This document shows positions 23,873 through 32,758 of a stretch of 64,000 nucleotides of DNA, in pieces (position 1 is the first letter of the stretch; each line of letters begins with the position of its first letter). This stretch comes from Alphaproteobacteria bacterium (GTDB lineage Bacteria; Pseudomonadota; Alphaproteobacteria; SMXP01). Location of the stretch: positions 263,322-327,321 of the forward strand of contig JANQPV010000022.1 of assembly GCA_028285305.1 (NCBI GenBank). Direction: 5' to 3'. Below the pieces are notes generated by a model. That model was not told the DNA's origin. It saw only the letters and a program-made list of their open reading frames with translations, and ran no database searches. A program made the position numbers and the translations under genes.

Positions 23873-24274
23873 ATGACCAAATTCTTTACCGACCTTTCAG
23901 ATTCCGAAATCGATGAGCTGAGTTCGCTGCGAGACTGGGCGTGTGCGCAAGGGCTGCCGGACGAGCACATTATCGTGGCCGGAAAGCTTGATATTCTTCA
24001 GCGTACCATCGATAGCGGAGCGATCGGTACCGGCGCCGTTTGGAAGATGAATGCGCTCGGGGTCATGTTCGGTGATGCCCTCACCCAAGCTCTCGAAGGG
24101 CGTCTCCATTGGGTTGTGGCGGAGGACGACAAAGGGCGCACTTTTGCTCTTTCCTGGCAGCGATCCGAGGGATTAATCTTTCCTCTTGATGCTATCCGTT
24201 CGCGCCTATCAAACGGAGAACCTCTGGATGTGCACGGGCTCTATGCAGAGTATAGGGACGTGTTTCCAAAATAG
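23873..24274 (+). CDS. DUF3806-like hypothetical protein
   Basis: A 133-residue cytoplasmic protein. Helical N-terminus (DLSDSEIDELSSLRDWA), then LGVMFGDALTQAL and LHWVVAEDDKGRTFALSW, the shape of DUF3806 proteins. No function is known for the family. It stands alone 131 bases after the diiron gene. Confidence 0.6.
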   Translation: MTKFFTDLSDSEIDELSSLRDWACAQGLPDEHIIVAGKLDILQRTIDSGAIGTGAVWKMNALGVMFGDALTQALEGRLHWVVAEDDKGRTFALSWQRSEGLIFPLDAIRSRLSNGEPLDVHGLYAEYRDVFPK

Positions 24275-24451
24275 GTGGTGTTCAGCATCTGAGAGATGAT
24301 GATGTACTGACGCACAGCCGATCAAATGCATAAATCTCATTGCGATTATGTTCCCCAGATTGCTACGACTGGTGCGGTGTGAAAGCGGGCATCGGGTGGC
24401 AGGATTTAGCGCCAATGGCTGGCCGAGGAATTGAATAAAGAGGAGTATGGG

Positions 24452-25546
24452 ATGATCAAGGTCTACGGCATAAAGGTGTCTTACTTCACGGGGAAGCTGG
24501 AAGGCTATCTCCGCTACAAAGAGATCCCGTTTGAGTATTGCCCGGCGACGGCCGATTATTTTGGCAAGGTCTTGCCGGATAAGACCGGGGCGATTCAAGT
24601 TCCGGCAGTCGAGCTGGACGACGGGCGGTGGATGACGGACACGAGCCCGATCATCGATTGGTTTGAGCGGGAGTATACGGACTACCCCATTCTGCCCGGG
24701 GAGCCTGTTCAAGATTATGTGTGCCGTCTCATCGAGGATTATGCCGATGAGTGGATGTGGCGTCCGGCCATGCACTATCGCTGGAGTTATCCCGCTAGCG
24801 CCAAGCTTCTGCGGCGGCAAATTGTGGACGAGATGAACCCCAAACTGCCCATCCCGAAAGAAGTGTTCAGGCAGCGGACGGAATTTCGCCAGCTAACGAA
24901 TTTTGTGAGGAACGATGGCGTCAATTCGGATACCTGGGATCATGTGGAGCAGGGATATCTGCGTTTGCTTGAGGTGCTAAAAACCATCTTGGAGGACCGC
25001 CCATTTGTGTTTGGCGAGCGGCCAACGCTTGCGGATATTGGACTCTTCGGCCCCATGTTCCGGCATTTCGCAATGGATCCAGTGCCGGCGGTCATTATGC
25101 GGGAAACGGCGCCGTCCGTTATGGAATGGGTATACCGGTTGTGGAATGCGCGCGGATCCAAGTTGGGGGATGGTCGCTTACTGGACGGCATTCCTGACGA
25201 CCTTCTTCCTTTGTTGAAAGAAATCGGCGAAACCCATTTGGAAAATCTGTGTGCGAATGCTGTTGCGTGGGAGCACAAATTGCCGACTTTCGGCCCGCTC
25301 ATCCAGGGTGTCCAGTATAGGAATGTCCCGACTTCCCGGTACCGGGTTTGGTGTTTGGAACAGCTTCAGGAACGGTTTGTAGCGGTTGAAGGAGAGGCAA
25401 AGGAAGAATTGACCGCGCTCCTGAAGAGCCAAAAATGCCTGGAGCCACTCACACGCATTGAGACGCCAAACAGCGGCTACGACCCCAATCATGAAGTGCC
25501 CTTTGGCCGATCCATCAAGGTCTACGAAAATCTCAAGGTGGGTTAG
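24452..25546 (+). CDS. Glutathione S-transferase family protein (long form)
   Basis: A 364-residue protein, longer than the usual ~220. The N-terminal thioredoxin-like GST domain reads IKVYGIKVSYFTGKLEGYL with IQVPAVELDDGRWMTDTSPI (cis-Pro and Ser-Pro motif). The helical C-terminal domain includes RPFVFGERPTLADIGLFGPM. About 130 additional residues follow the core. GAGGAG sits 7 bases before ATG 24452. Substrate unknown; it converges on the tyrosine-kinase gene with 15 bases between. Confidence 0.8.
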   Translation: MIKVYGIKVSYFTGKLEGYLRYKEIPFEYCPATADYFGKVLPDKTGAIQVPAVELDDGRWMTDTSPIIDWFEREYTDYPILPGEPVQDYVCRLIEDYADEWMWRPAMHYRWSYPASAKLLRRQIVDEMNPKLPIPKEVFRQRTEFRQLTNFVRNDGVNSDTWDHVEQGYLRLLEVLKTILEDRPFVFGERPTLADIGLFGPMFRHFAMDPVPAVIMRETAPSVMEWVYRLWNARGSKLGDGRLLDGIPDDLLPLLKEIGETHLENLCANAVAWEHKLPTFGPLIQGVQYRNVPTSRYRVWCLEQLQERFVAVEGEAKEELTALLKSQKCLEPLTRIETPNSGYDPNHEVPFGRSIKVYENLKVG

Positions 25547-25561
25547 TTCGGCCGATGGGAC

Positions 25562-27856
25562 TTATCCGTATTGAGAATAATAGTCTCCGTAGTAGGATGA
25601 ATAGAATGTATCGTCGCCATAAGCGATGACGCGGCCGCGCTTCACATTGACCAGGTTCATCACCCCGCCTGTGATCGGTGTACCACCGGATTCGAGTTTC
25701 TTTACTGCATTTGCAACGGCTCCTCGGGGTGTTTTCTCCCACTGGACCACGAAGGCGATGGCATCCATATGGGTTGCCAGCAGCGCGGAGTCGACGATGG
25801 GTAAGATGGGCGCAGAGTCAACCACGATGAAATCGTAGGACTGGCGCGCCTGGAGGAGCAAATCCTCAATGGATTCCGCTTTCAACATATCTGAAGAGCG
25901 GGAGACCTTTGTCCCGCCGGCGAGGATGGACAAATTGTACTTGTCGTGGCGGTAGACGGCCTCATCGAATGTGCAGGATTTGCAGAGGACTTCGGCAAAG
26001 CCATTGGTTTTTTCTCGCGCCAGTCCGAGGCGTTTCACGATGGCCGGTTTGCGCAAGTCGGCATCAATAAGCAAAGTGTTGAGACCCGACTCCGCGGCCG
26101 AAATCGCCAGACAGATCGATGTGGTGGTCTTGCCTTCGTTGGGAAAGGCGGAAGAGACCAGAACCGTTTGCGGAGGTGCGGCCGGATTTGAGAAAATCAA
26201 GTTGGATCGCAGGAGCCGGAAGGATTCTGCGAAGGCGGAGTCCGGCTGGTCTACGAGATAGCGGTGGATGCGGGTCTTGCGCCAGGTCTTGCCGCTGCGC
26301 TTGCGGATCTGCTGATCCTTCAGCATAGGAATGGAGGCCAGCGTTTTGATCCCTGCGGTAGAGTGAAGCTGACTGCTGGTGATTATTCCCTCGTCTAAAG
26401 CTTCCAATACGAAAGCCAGCACAAAGGCAAGGGCAGTGGAGCCGACGAGGGCGACCATGAGGATGAGTTTGAGTTGCGGCTCGCTTGGTGAGTCCGGCAC
26501 CGTGGCCGTCGAGATCTTTCGGCCAATGGCTTCGAGAGAGCCTGACTCGGCGGCAACGATCGACTTCTTAGACCCTTCAAGTAGGCTTTCGTACAGGGTG
26601 CGATTGGCGTGAGTTTCGCGTTCCAGTTCGTTCAGTTCAATCTTTGCCGTGCTGCTCAGGACCGCCTCTCTGTCGAGTGCATCAAGGCTCTTTTCCAAAG
26701 ACAGCACCCTTGAGCTCGCGACTTTGACTTCGTTCTCCAGGCTCGTCACGATGCGGCCAATTTCCTGATGGATCTGTGTCTTCAAAACTCTGATCTCAGC
26801 CTGCAGATTGACCATCGTTGGATGGCGGAACCCCAGCTGAGGCATCAGTTCCCCGCGCTTACGGATCAGCTCGGCTTGCTGCTCGCGCAGAGCTTCGACG
26901 GTGGGTGAGGCAAGAACTTCACTAAGGCTGCCAAGATCGTTCCCTTGCTCGAGAATGTCGGCGACGATGGCGTGCCGCGCTTCCTTTTCGGCGAACGCTG
27001 CTTTCGCCAGGATCAGTTTTTCGGTCAAGTCTGACCGTTGCTTGTCCGTCAGCGTTAGACCCGATACGTCGTGAATATCGTTCTCGGTCCGATAGGCTTC
27101 AATCGCGATTTCTCCACGTGACACGGCGTTGCGGAGATCGGCAAGCTGACGATCCAGGAACTGATTTGTCTTATTCAGCGCGTTCATGCGCCATTCGAAA
27201 TCATCCAACAGGTACATGTCGACCATAGCGTTGGCGATGGCGGCCGCGCGAGCTGGCGATTCCGATACGGCGGATATGGCGACAATGTATGTGAGGCCTT
27301 GCCGTCTAATCTTCGTCGCATTGGTCAAGTTACTTATAATCGGTGTAAGGAGCTCTTCCTCCGTTAAATCTTCGGCGCTTTTCCTTGAACGTCCGGTTAG
27401 GGTTTTGATCAGCGTGATCGGATTGAGAAAACGAAAGACGCTCTGGTTTTCCGGTTCGTGAAACGGGTTGAACTCGGCGGTCTCTCTCAAGTTCAACGTG
27501 TCGATCACGCGCATGGACAGCGCTTTTGACTTCATGATGCCGACTTGACTGTCCACAAAGGCTGACTCGGCGATTTGGCTCGAGTCGAACGCGTCGATTT
27601 GGACGAGATTTTGATTGGGTGGATTGATCAGGACTTCGGACGTTGCCGTGTATTTCTTCGGAAGGTTCAATCCCACGATTGCAGCCAAGAGCGTGATGGC
27701 GCCAATCGTTGCGGCCATCGAGAGCTTTCGGCGAAAGACGATGGTCCACAATTTTCGAAAGTCGATCTGCTCTCTTTCTCCTTCCGGTGCCTCGAAATGC
27801 TGATCGAGCGGCATTCCTGAAAGCATGTTCTGGTCGATGGCGGGCCGAATGTTCAT
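25562..27856 (-). CDS. Polysaccharide co-polymerase with BY-type tyrosine kinase (Wzc/ExoP-like)
   Basis: A 764-residue inner-membrane protein. An N-terminal Wzz domain with a helix at ~40-65, a coiled-coil periplasmic part (to ~430), a second helix ending with a Pro-containing stretch, and a cytoplasmic ATPase. The kinase motifs are Walker A SAFPNEGKTTTS (Lys576), Walker A' LLIDADLRKP (~595-604) and Walker B FIVVDSAP (~676-683). The C-terminus ends in a Tyr cluster, FYSSYYGDYYSQYG, the autophosphorylation site. It controls chain length and export of the capsule or exopolysaccharide. The locus to the right supplies the partner genes. Confidence 0.9.
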   Translation of the reverse strand: MNIRPAIDQNMLSGMPLDQHFEAPEGEREQIDFRKLWTIVFRRKLSMAATIGAITLLAAIVGLNLPKKYTATSEVLINPPNQNLVQIDAFDSSQIAESAFVDSQVGIMKSKALSMRVIDTLNLRETAEFNPFHEPENQSVFRFLNPITLIKTLTGRSRKSAEDLTEEELLTPIISNLTNATKIRRQGLTYIVAISAVSESPARAAAIANAMVDMYLLDDFEWRMNALNKTNQFLDRQLADLRNAVSRGEIAIEAYRTENDIHDVSGLTLTDKQRSDLTEKLILAKAAFAEKEARHAIVADILEQGNDLGSLSEVLASPTVEALREQQAELIRKRGELMPQLGFRHPTMVNLQAEIRVLKTQIHQEIGRIVTSLENEVKVASSRVLSLEKSLDALDREAVLSSTAKIELNELERETHANRTLYESLLEGSKKSIVAAESGSLEAIGRKISTATVPDSPSEPQLKLILMVALVGSTALAFVLAFVLEALDEGIITSSQLHSTAGIKTLASIPMLKDQQIRKRSGKTWRKTRIHRYLVDQPDSAFAESFRLLRSNLIFSNPAAPPQTVLVSSAFPNEGKTTTSICLAISAAESGLNTLLIDADLRKPAIVKRLGLAREKTNGFAEVLCKSCTFDEAVYRHDKYNLSILAGGTKVSRSSDMLKAESIEDLLLQARQSYDFIVVDSAPILPIVDSALLATHMDAIAFVVQWEKTPRGAVANAVKKLESGGTPITGGVMNLVNVKRGRVIAYGDDTFYSSYYGDYYSQYG

Positions 27857-28225
27857 TTTTCTTTTTTTCTAGGCTGGTGACCACCCCGCGGCCACATGAG
27901 ATTGCAAGAGACAGAGCATGGGGGCGAATGATCGCCCCAAGGCCTTTATTCCTGATTTGTCTTGTCATTCGGAAAAAGCTTTGTGCCGGGATTGATTAAA
28001 AACTAGCTCAATTCAAACCGCTGCAATCGAGTTGGATGGTCCGGGACGGTCCGGCGCTTCGTCAATTTGATGCATATTTTTCGCGCTTTCAAAACGCTCT
28101 TTTAGATCGTTTGAGGCATGTTTTCCCTCTGTTGCGAGTGGGCCGCCGCATGTGAGCCGAAGTGCTTCATGCGGGCCTTCGCGATGCACCGGCCTCACCC
28201 ACAAGCCGTCTTAACCGGAGGGATC
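27857..28225. other. 370-base divergent intergenic region
   Basis: This gap separates the leftward Wzc-like gene from the rightward DUF115 gene and must hold both promoters. I see A/T-rich blocks near 27990-28015 and 28060-28090 but no clear operator or hairpin. A short upstream frame beginning at 28118 continues into the DUF115 gene and is treated as non-coding because GGAGG sits just before ATG 28226. Confidence 0.4.
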
Positions 28226-28993
28226 ATGCTTCGAGAACTTGTTATGAGTACGCGCGCGCCGAGATACTTTGTGGACAAAGTCTCTTTCAAAACCACGGCG
28301 TCCAAATCTCAATTGGAAAGTCTGAAAGACAAGCACAAAGGCAAGCCCATGCTTGTGGTGGGAAACGGGCCGAGCTTGAACAAGACTCCGCTTAATGATT
28401 TTCAACATGTTCCGTCAATCGGGATGAACAAGATCGATCTGTTGTTTTCCCGCGTTACCTGGCGGCCCGACCTCATCCTGTGCGTCAATAATTTGGTCGT
28501 TAAGCAGCACCGTGAACAGTTTGTGGAGAGCGATATTCCGGTCTTTGTAAGTTGGAAAGCGCGCTGGTTTCTACCGCAGCACGCCAAGAACGTTTCTTAT
28601 TTTCTGAACGATCTCGGCGATGATTTTTCGGAAGATATTGTCGAGCGGGTCGGCTCCGGCGGCACCGTCACCTATGCAGCTCTTCAGTTTGCCTACTATA
28701 TGGGTGCGAACCCGGTGATATTGTTTGGTGTGGATCACTCCTTCAAGGCCGAAGGCAAACAGAACGCCATTGCGAAACGTGAAGGCGATGACGTCAATCA
28801 CTTTGATCCGAACTACTTTAAGGCAGGGTCTTTTTGGGGCCTTCCCAATCTTGATCTCAGCGAGCTGGCCTATCAGAAATCGCGAGACGCGTTCGAGGCC
28901 GATGGGCGGGAGGTGCTTGATGCAACGATCGAGGGCCAACTGGACATCTTTAAGAAGATTGATCTCGATACGGCGCGCCGTTTGACGGCATGA
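28226..28993 (+). CDS. DUF115 (MptE-like) protein, probable glycan-related transferase
   Basis: A 255-residue protein of the DUF115/6-hydroxymethylpterin pyrophosphokinase-like fold. It has LVVGNGPSLNKTPL, SIGMNKIDLLF, GSGGTVTYAALQFAYYMGANPVILFGVDHSF and a late HFDPNYF. The GNGPSL and G-x-D motifs are shared with GT42-type sialyltransferases and with Maf flagellin-modification proteins, which transfer nonulosonic acids. Position in a polysaccharide locus and overlap of its stop with the polymerase start (ATGA) support a role in building or anchoring the glycan. The start is fixed by GGAGG 4 bases upstream; the ATG at 28244 is an alternative. Confidence 0.65.
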   Translation: MLRELVMSTRAPRYFVDKVSFKTTASKSQLESLKDKHKGKPMLVVGNGPSLNKTPLNDFQHVPSIGMNKIDLLFSRVTWRPDLILCVNNLVVKQHREQFVESDIPVFVSWKARWFLPQHAKNVSYFLNDLGDDFSEDIVERVGSGGTVTYAALQFAYYMGANPVILFGVDHSFKAEGKQNAIAKREGDDVNHFDPNYFKAGSFWGLPNLDLSELAYQKSRDAFEADGREVLDATIEGQLDIFKKIDLDTARRLTA

Positions 28994-30411
28994 TTTACGA
29001 GTTTCTCCTCCCTCTTGTTCCATTGCTCCTGCTTTCGTTGGGAGCGGTACGGCGGCAGCATGCGCTGAGTCCTGTCCGCATGTTCCTTTACGGCTGGCTC
29101 ATGACGCTGGGCTGCGTTGCCAGCTATATGGTTCAGTTCGAAACAAAGATTCACACGCAGACGTTTTTGATTTTGGTCTTTAGTCAATTGGCGTTCCTGG
29201 CAGGGGTGCTTTTAGCTATTCGGTCGGAAAGGCCCGCTACGGTCAACCCAGACAGGGCCTTCGCCGAAAACCAAGCGTTTCAAATTATGATCGCGCTGAC
29301 GATCGCTCTATCCTTGATTGGCGTACTGCATGTTGTGCGCGACCTTTCGACCGGCCACGGCCGCGCCCTCCTGCTCCATGGGCTCAGCCCCGGATTGAAA
29401 GAAATTCGCGATTCCAGTTGGAGCAGTTTCTACCGCGGGGAGACGGAAGTCTCGCCGATCCGTTCCATTGGGATTACGTGTTGCTTGCTTGTTTCGGCGC
29501 TCACACCCTATTTCCTGAGAAAGAGATATTGGCTGTGTTTGCCGTTTGCAGGTCTTGCCATTCTCTCCGTCTTTGCAGAGTCCTTCCTGCAGGCGGAGCG
29601 GTTTTCGCTGGGACTTTTGATGCTGATTCTGTTTGTCAGCGCGGCGCTTTCCGCGCCCTCTGGGACCGTCTCGCGCATCATCACCTTGCCTCGGGTTGTG
29701 GTCGGCGGCTTGTTGGGATTCTACCTCTTCATTTTCTTTCCCGTACAGAGGAACCCGGACTTGCCGGGTACGGTCGAGCGCAATCTGGGTTGGGCGGCGG
29801 ATGCAAGTTTCCCGCCTTGGGTCCATGCGGTCAGCCGGATGGAAGGCATGGAGTGGTTCAAGATCTTTGCCTACTCCACCAGCTATTTTTCGAAGGCCGT
29901 CGACAAGCTCAATTATTTTGTCCTGAACTCTGATTTTGACCGTTGGTACGCGATGGGGCTGTATAATGTTCCGCTGATCAGTCAGATCCAGGGAGCGGTC
30001 AGCGACGCACCGTCTGGTTGGCTACAAATTCGTTTGCGTATCTCCGAGCTGATGATGGCGGAGGGCTGGTCGCGCAATCCGTGGTGTACCGGTGTCCGTG
30101 ATCTCGCCATCGACTTCGGTTATATCGGCGCATTGATCGTGCTCGTGGCTCTCGGCTATCTGGCGCAAGGCGTCTTTCTTTGCGCGCAACGCACACGCAA
30201 TCCCTTCATTCTGTCGGCGGGGGCCTATGCGTCGGCCGCAGCACTTATCTTTTCGTTTATCTCGCCGTTCCAGATTAGAATGTTGGGGAACGGACTGTGG
30301 TTTCTGGCAGGGATTGGTTTAGGGATTTGGATCTTGATGCAACTCACCCGCCCGGTGCCGGCCTCTCCCGTTCCCACAAAGTCAATATCTCCGGGCCTAC
30401 AGGCCCGATAG
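28990..30411 (+). CDS. Oligosaccharide repeat polymerase (Wzy-like)
   Basis: A 473-residue inner-membrane protein with about 12 hydrophobic helices and a longer loop near residues 285-380 (FKIFAYSTSYFSKAVDKLNY), consistent with O-antigen/exopolysaccharide polymerases. No universally conserved motif identifies Wzy proteins, so the call rests on topology and on the neighbouring Wzc- and Wzx-like genes. It overlaps the DUF115 gene by 4 bases and runs 15 bases into the convergent Wzx gene. Confidence 0.75.
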   Translation: MIYEFLLPLVPLLLLSLGAVRRQHALSPVRMFLYGWLMTLGCVASYMVQFETKIHTQTFLILVFSQLAFLAGVLLAIRSERPATVNPDRAFAENQAFQIMIALTIALSLIGVLHVVRDLSTGHGRALLLHGLSPGLKEIRDSSWSSFYRGETEVSPIRSIGITCCLLVSALTPYFLRKRYWLCLPFAGLAILSVFAESFLQAERFSLGLLMLILFVSAALSAPSGTVSRIITLPRVVVGGLLGFYLFIFFPVQRNPDLPGTVERNLGWAADASFPPWVHAVSRMEGMEWFKIFAYSTSYFSKAVDKLNYFVLNSDFDRWYAMGLYNVPLISQIQGAVSDAPSGWLQIRLRISELMMAEGWSRNPWCTGVRDLAIDFGYIGALIVLVALGYLAQGVFLCAQRTRNPFILSAGAYASAAALIFSFISPFQIRMLGNGLWFLAGIGLGIWILMQLTRPVPASPVPTKSISPGLQAR

Positions 30412-31905
30412 GAAATCGGCCGTTAGAAAACTCAAGAGGACTGCTGCACCCAATAGGATGATCGGTAAGACGAGCGTGACTGCGTCCCGCTGTGGCCATT
30501 CGAAAGAAAGCGTGGTTGCGGTGAGTGCGCGGGAGTAAGGAATATAGAACATACACAGCGCAATCAGTTGTGCCGCAGGGAACGCATAGATGCCCCAAAG
30601 GGGAAACAAGAGCCATAAGAGCAGCAACAAGAGGCCGGCATTGACGGTGTCGACGATGTGCCATTTGATGTCGTTGGTCGTCGTGTAATAGTGCAAATGC
30701 AAAGCGCCGTAGCGGAAGGCGAAATTTGCGGCGGCCATGGCTGCCCATAACGTGACGGGCACGAACTGCGCATCAGGTGACGCCAGCTTAAGGAGTATGG
30801 GCACGACCACGCCAACGCCTCCAATTCCCAGGGCAAAGACGCACAAAGACAGAAGCATCGACTCCGTACCGATCTTTGTTTGCTCGCGGAGATTTCCCTC
30901 TGCACGGAGCGCGGATAGTTTCGGAACCATGCTGAAGAACGGGGCCATCGACAGTTGATTGATGATTCCGATGGTGTTGAGTGCCAAAAGGTAGGCTGCG
31001 GTGATTTTCGCTTCCCCGATCTGGGCGAATATGAGGCCCGTACCGTAAACGGAGGCGAGCGAAGCGAAAATGCCGATCCATGCCTTGCCGGCTCTGGGTA
31101 AGACCGATGTCCCGACCTTGGACGATAAAATCTTTGTCCACGAGTCTGTTCGTTTGGCTTGTCCGTTTTTGGCGGCGTAGTAGTGTAAGGCCACAACGTA
31201 GGCGATTAGCGGGGCCTGGAAGATCAGCATGGAGATGGCAAGCGACTTCGTTGCGCTCATGGCGAAAAAGACGAGTACGCCGGAGGCAAACCAGGACAGA
31301 GTCTCCAAGCGTTTAACCAGTACGATCTTGTCCAGGCCAATCAAGAACGCGACATAGACCTGGGAGTAAAGACGGACAGCAGCTCCCAGTACGAAGAACG
31401 CCCAAGCCCAGTAGGCATCGGGCGTGCCCCCTGCTTTTTCGGCTGGAGTCCAGATGATTGCTGTTCCCAGCGACGCGGCGGCAACCAGCCAAATGACCGT
31501 CAAGAGACCCATTACCGCGCGAAGGTTGGCTGTGATTTCGTTAATCAGAGGCCAGTTTGGCACGGCCTCAGTTTGCGAAGGCGCCTTTCCAGTTGTTTCG
31601 AAGATGGTTCCGAGTTCGGATGCGCCGGTCCGGGCAAATGCGAGAATCCGGATATAGATTGAGGGCAGTGTTCCGTAGAACAAAGCCAGCATGGATTGGA
31701 AGGTGGTGAACACGAACCAAAGTGCGACTTCGGCGCTGCTGAAGTAGGTAAAGAGGAACGGCACCGGCACTAAGAAAGCAAGCGCACGCGCCATGACCGC
31801 AGCCATGTTCATGATGCTGGGGGAATTCCACGCATAACCTACGGAGAAGCTTATCGGCCGTCTGAAAAATGCTCGTTGTCCGGTGGAAAGATTTAAGAGG
31901 GTCAT
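30397..31905 (-). CDS. Polysaccharide flippase (Wzx-like)
   Basis: A 502-residue protein with 12-14 hydrophobic helices in the MOP/MATE-like arrangement. The N-terminal half contains NMAAVMARALAFLVPVPFLF and YGTLPSIYIRILAF, the second half FAQIGEAKITAAYLLALNTIGII, a typical flippase pattern. It would move the lipid-linked repeat unit across the inner membrane. The 3' end overlaps the convergent polymerase gene by 15 bases. A sulfotransferase and a GT4 lie directly upstream in the same direction. Confidence 0.8.
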   Translation of the reverse strand: MTLLNLSTGQRAFFRRPISFSVGYAWNSPSIMNMAAVMARALAFLVPVPFLFTYFSSAEVALWFVFTTFQSMLALFYGTLPSIYIRILAFARTGASELGTIFETTGKAPSQTEAVPNWPLINEITANLRAVMGLLTVIWLVAAASLGTAIIWTPAEKAGGTPDAYWAWAFFVLGAAVRLYSQVYVAFLIGLDKIVLVKRLETLSWFASGVLVFFAMSATKSLAISMLIFQAPLIAYVVALHYYAAKNGQAKRTDSWTKILSSKVGTSVLPRAGKAWIGIFASLASVYGTGLIFAQIGEAKITAAYLLALNTIGIINQLSMAPFFSMVPKLSALRAEGNLREQTKIGTESMLLSLCVFALGIGGVGVVVPILLKLASPDAQFVPVTLWAAMAAANFAFRYGALHLHYYTTTNDIKWHIVDTVNAGLLLLLLWLLFPLWGIYAFPAAQLIALCMFYIPYSRALTATTLSFEWPQRDAVTLVLPIILLGAAVLLSFLTADFLSGL

Positions 31906-31924
31906 GACTTAGATCCCTTGAAAC

Positions 31925-32758
31925 TCAGTCATACCCAAGGCTCTGATTTAGAGCGCCCGCATGGTCTTCAAAGATGCGCTGCAGTGTTGGCGTAAATACA
32001 TCTTGCCAAGAACCGCACTCAATCGGCGAAGCTGCATTTCTCAGGGCGGCTTGCGCGTTTTCCTGCAACTGCGCCTTATCGACCGGCACATCGGTTCGAG
32101 AGGCGAAGTAATTAATCATTCTTGAGATCGTTGTGGCTTGCTGAGCTCCCGCCAATTCTTCGTACTTGATCGCGCAAACCTCAGGCTTATCGATCCAACC
32201 ATTGTAGGCGGCAAATCGTTTGTCGATGCTATGAAACGGCAGCCTGACGAATGGGTCGTCCGCCCCTTGGATACAAGTGCGCACTCGATCTTCAGGGGGC
32301 AGAGCGCTCAATAAGGAATGCAGTCGGTGTGTTCTTGGGAAATTGAGCAGTTCTTCCAGTTCGCAAACGATGAGGTCGCGAAGATCGCGGTAGATGAAGA
32401 AGTGGCAGGCGCCCATTTCGATCAGGGCTGAATGCCGATCCTTCTTGTACTCCATATGCGCACGAACGATTTCCCCGGGGGCAATTTTTTTTATCAATGA
32501 AATGTGGTTCTTGTCCGAAAGCCGGCGAGGGGGAGTCGGCCGTATTGAGGTGATACATGTGCCGTAGTACCTCGTGCCGGGGAAAGCACCAAGGATACAC
32601 TGAAGCACGCGTGCGCCGGAATTCGGAAATGCGTTGGCCAACAACGGGGGATACGTCCCATAGTCGCTGTTTGTCGCACCTTTTCGGTCCCAGTAACGCT
32701 GTGCGACTTGTACTGAGATCCCGCCTGCAATGTCTGTCCATTTTCGCCATGAGGGCAT
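31925..32758 (-). CDS. Sulfotransferase-family protein
   Basis: A 277-residue cytoplasmic protein. The 5'-phosphosulfate loop NAFPNSGARVLQ is near residue 43, the 3'-phosphate site FFIYRDLRDLIVCELEEL near 119, and the late CAIKYEELAG motif near 193, all as in PAPS-dependent sulfotransferases (Sulfotransfer_1/3). It likely sulfates a sugar of the polymer made in this locus. It begins on the base after the stop of the GT4 gene, so the two are translated together. Confidence 0.75.
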   Translation of the reverse strand: MPSWRKWTDIAGGISVQVAQRYWDRKGATNSDYGTYPPLLANAFPNSGARVLQCILGAFPGTRYYGTCITSIRPTPPRRLSDKNHISLIKKIAPGEIVRAHMEYKKDRHSALIEMGACHFFIYRDLRDLIVCELEELLNFPRTHRLHSLLSALPPEDRVRTCIQGADDPFVRLPFHSIDKRFAAYNGWIDKPEVCAIKYEELAGAQQATTISRMINYFASRTDVPVDKAQLQENAQAALRNAASPIECGSWQDVFTPTLQRIFEDHAGALNQSLGYD

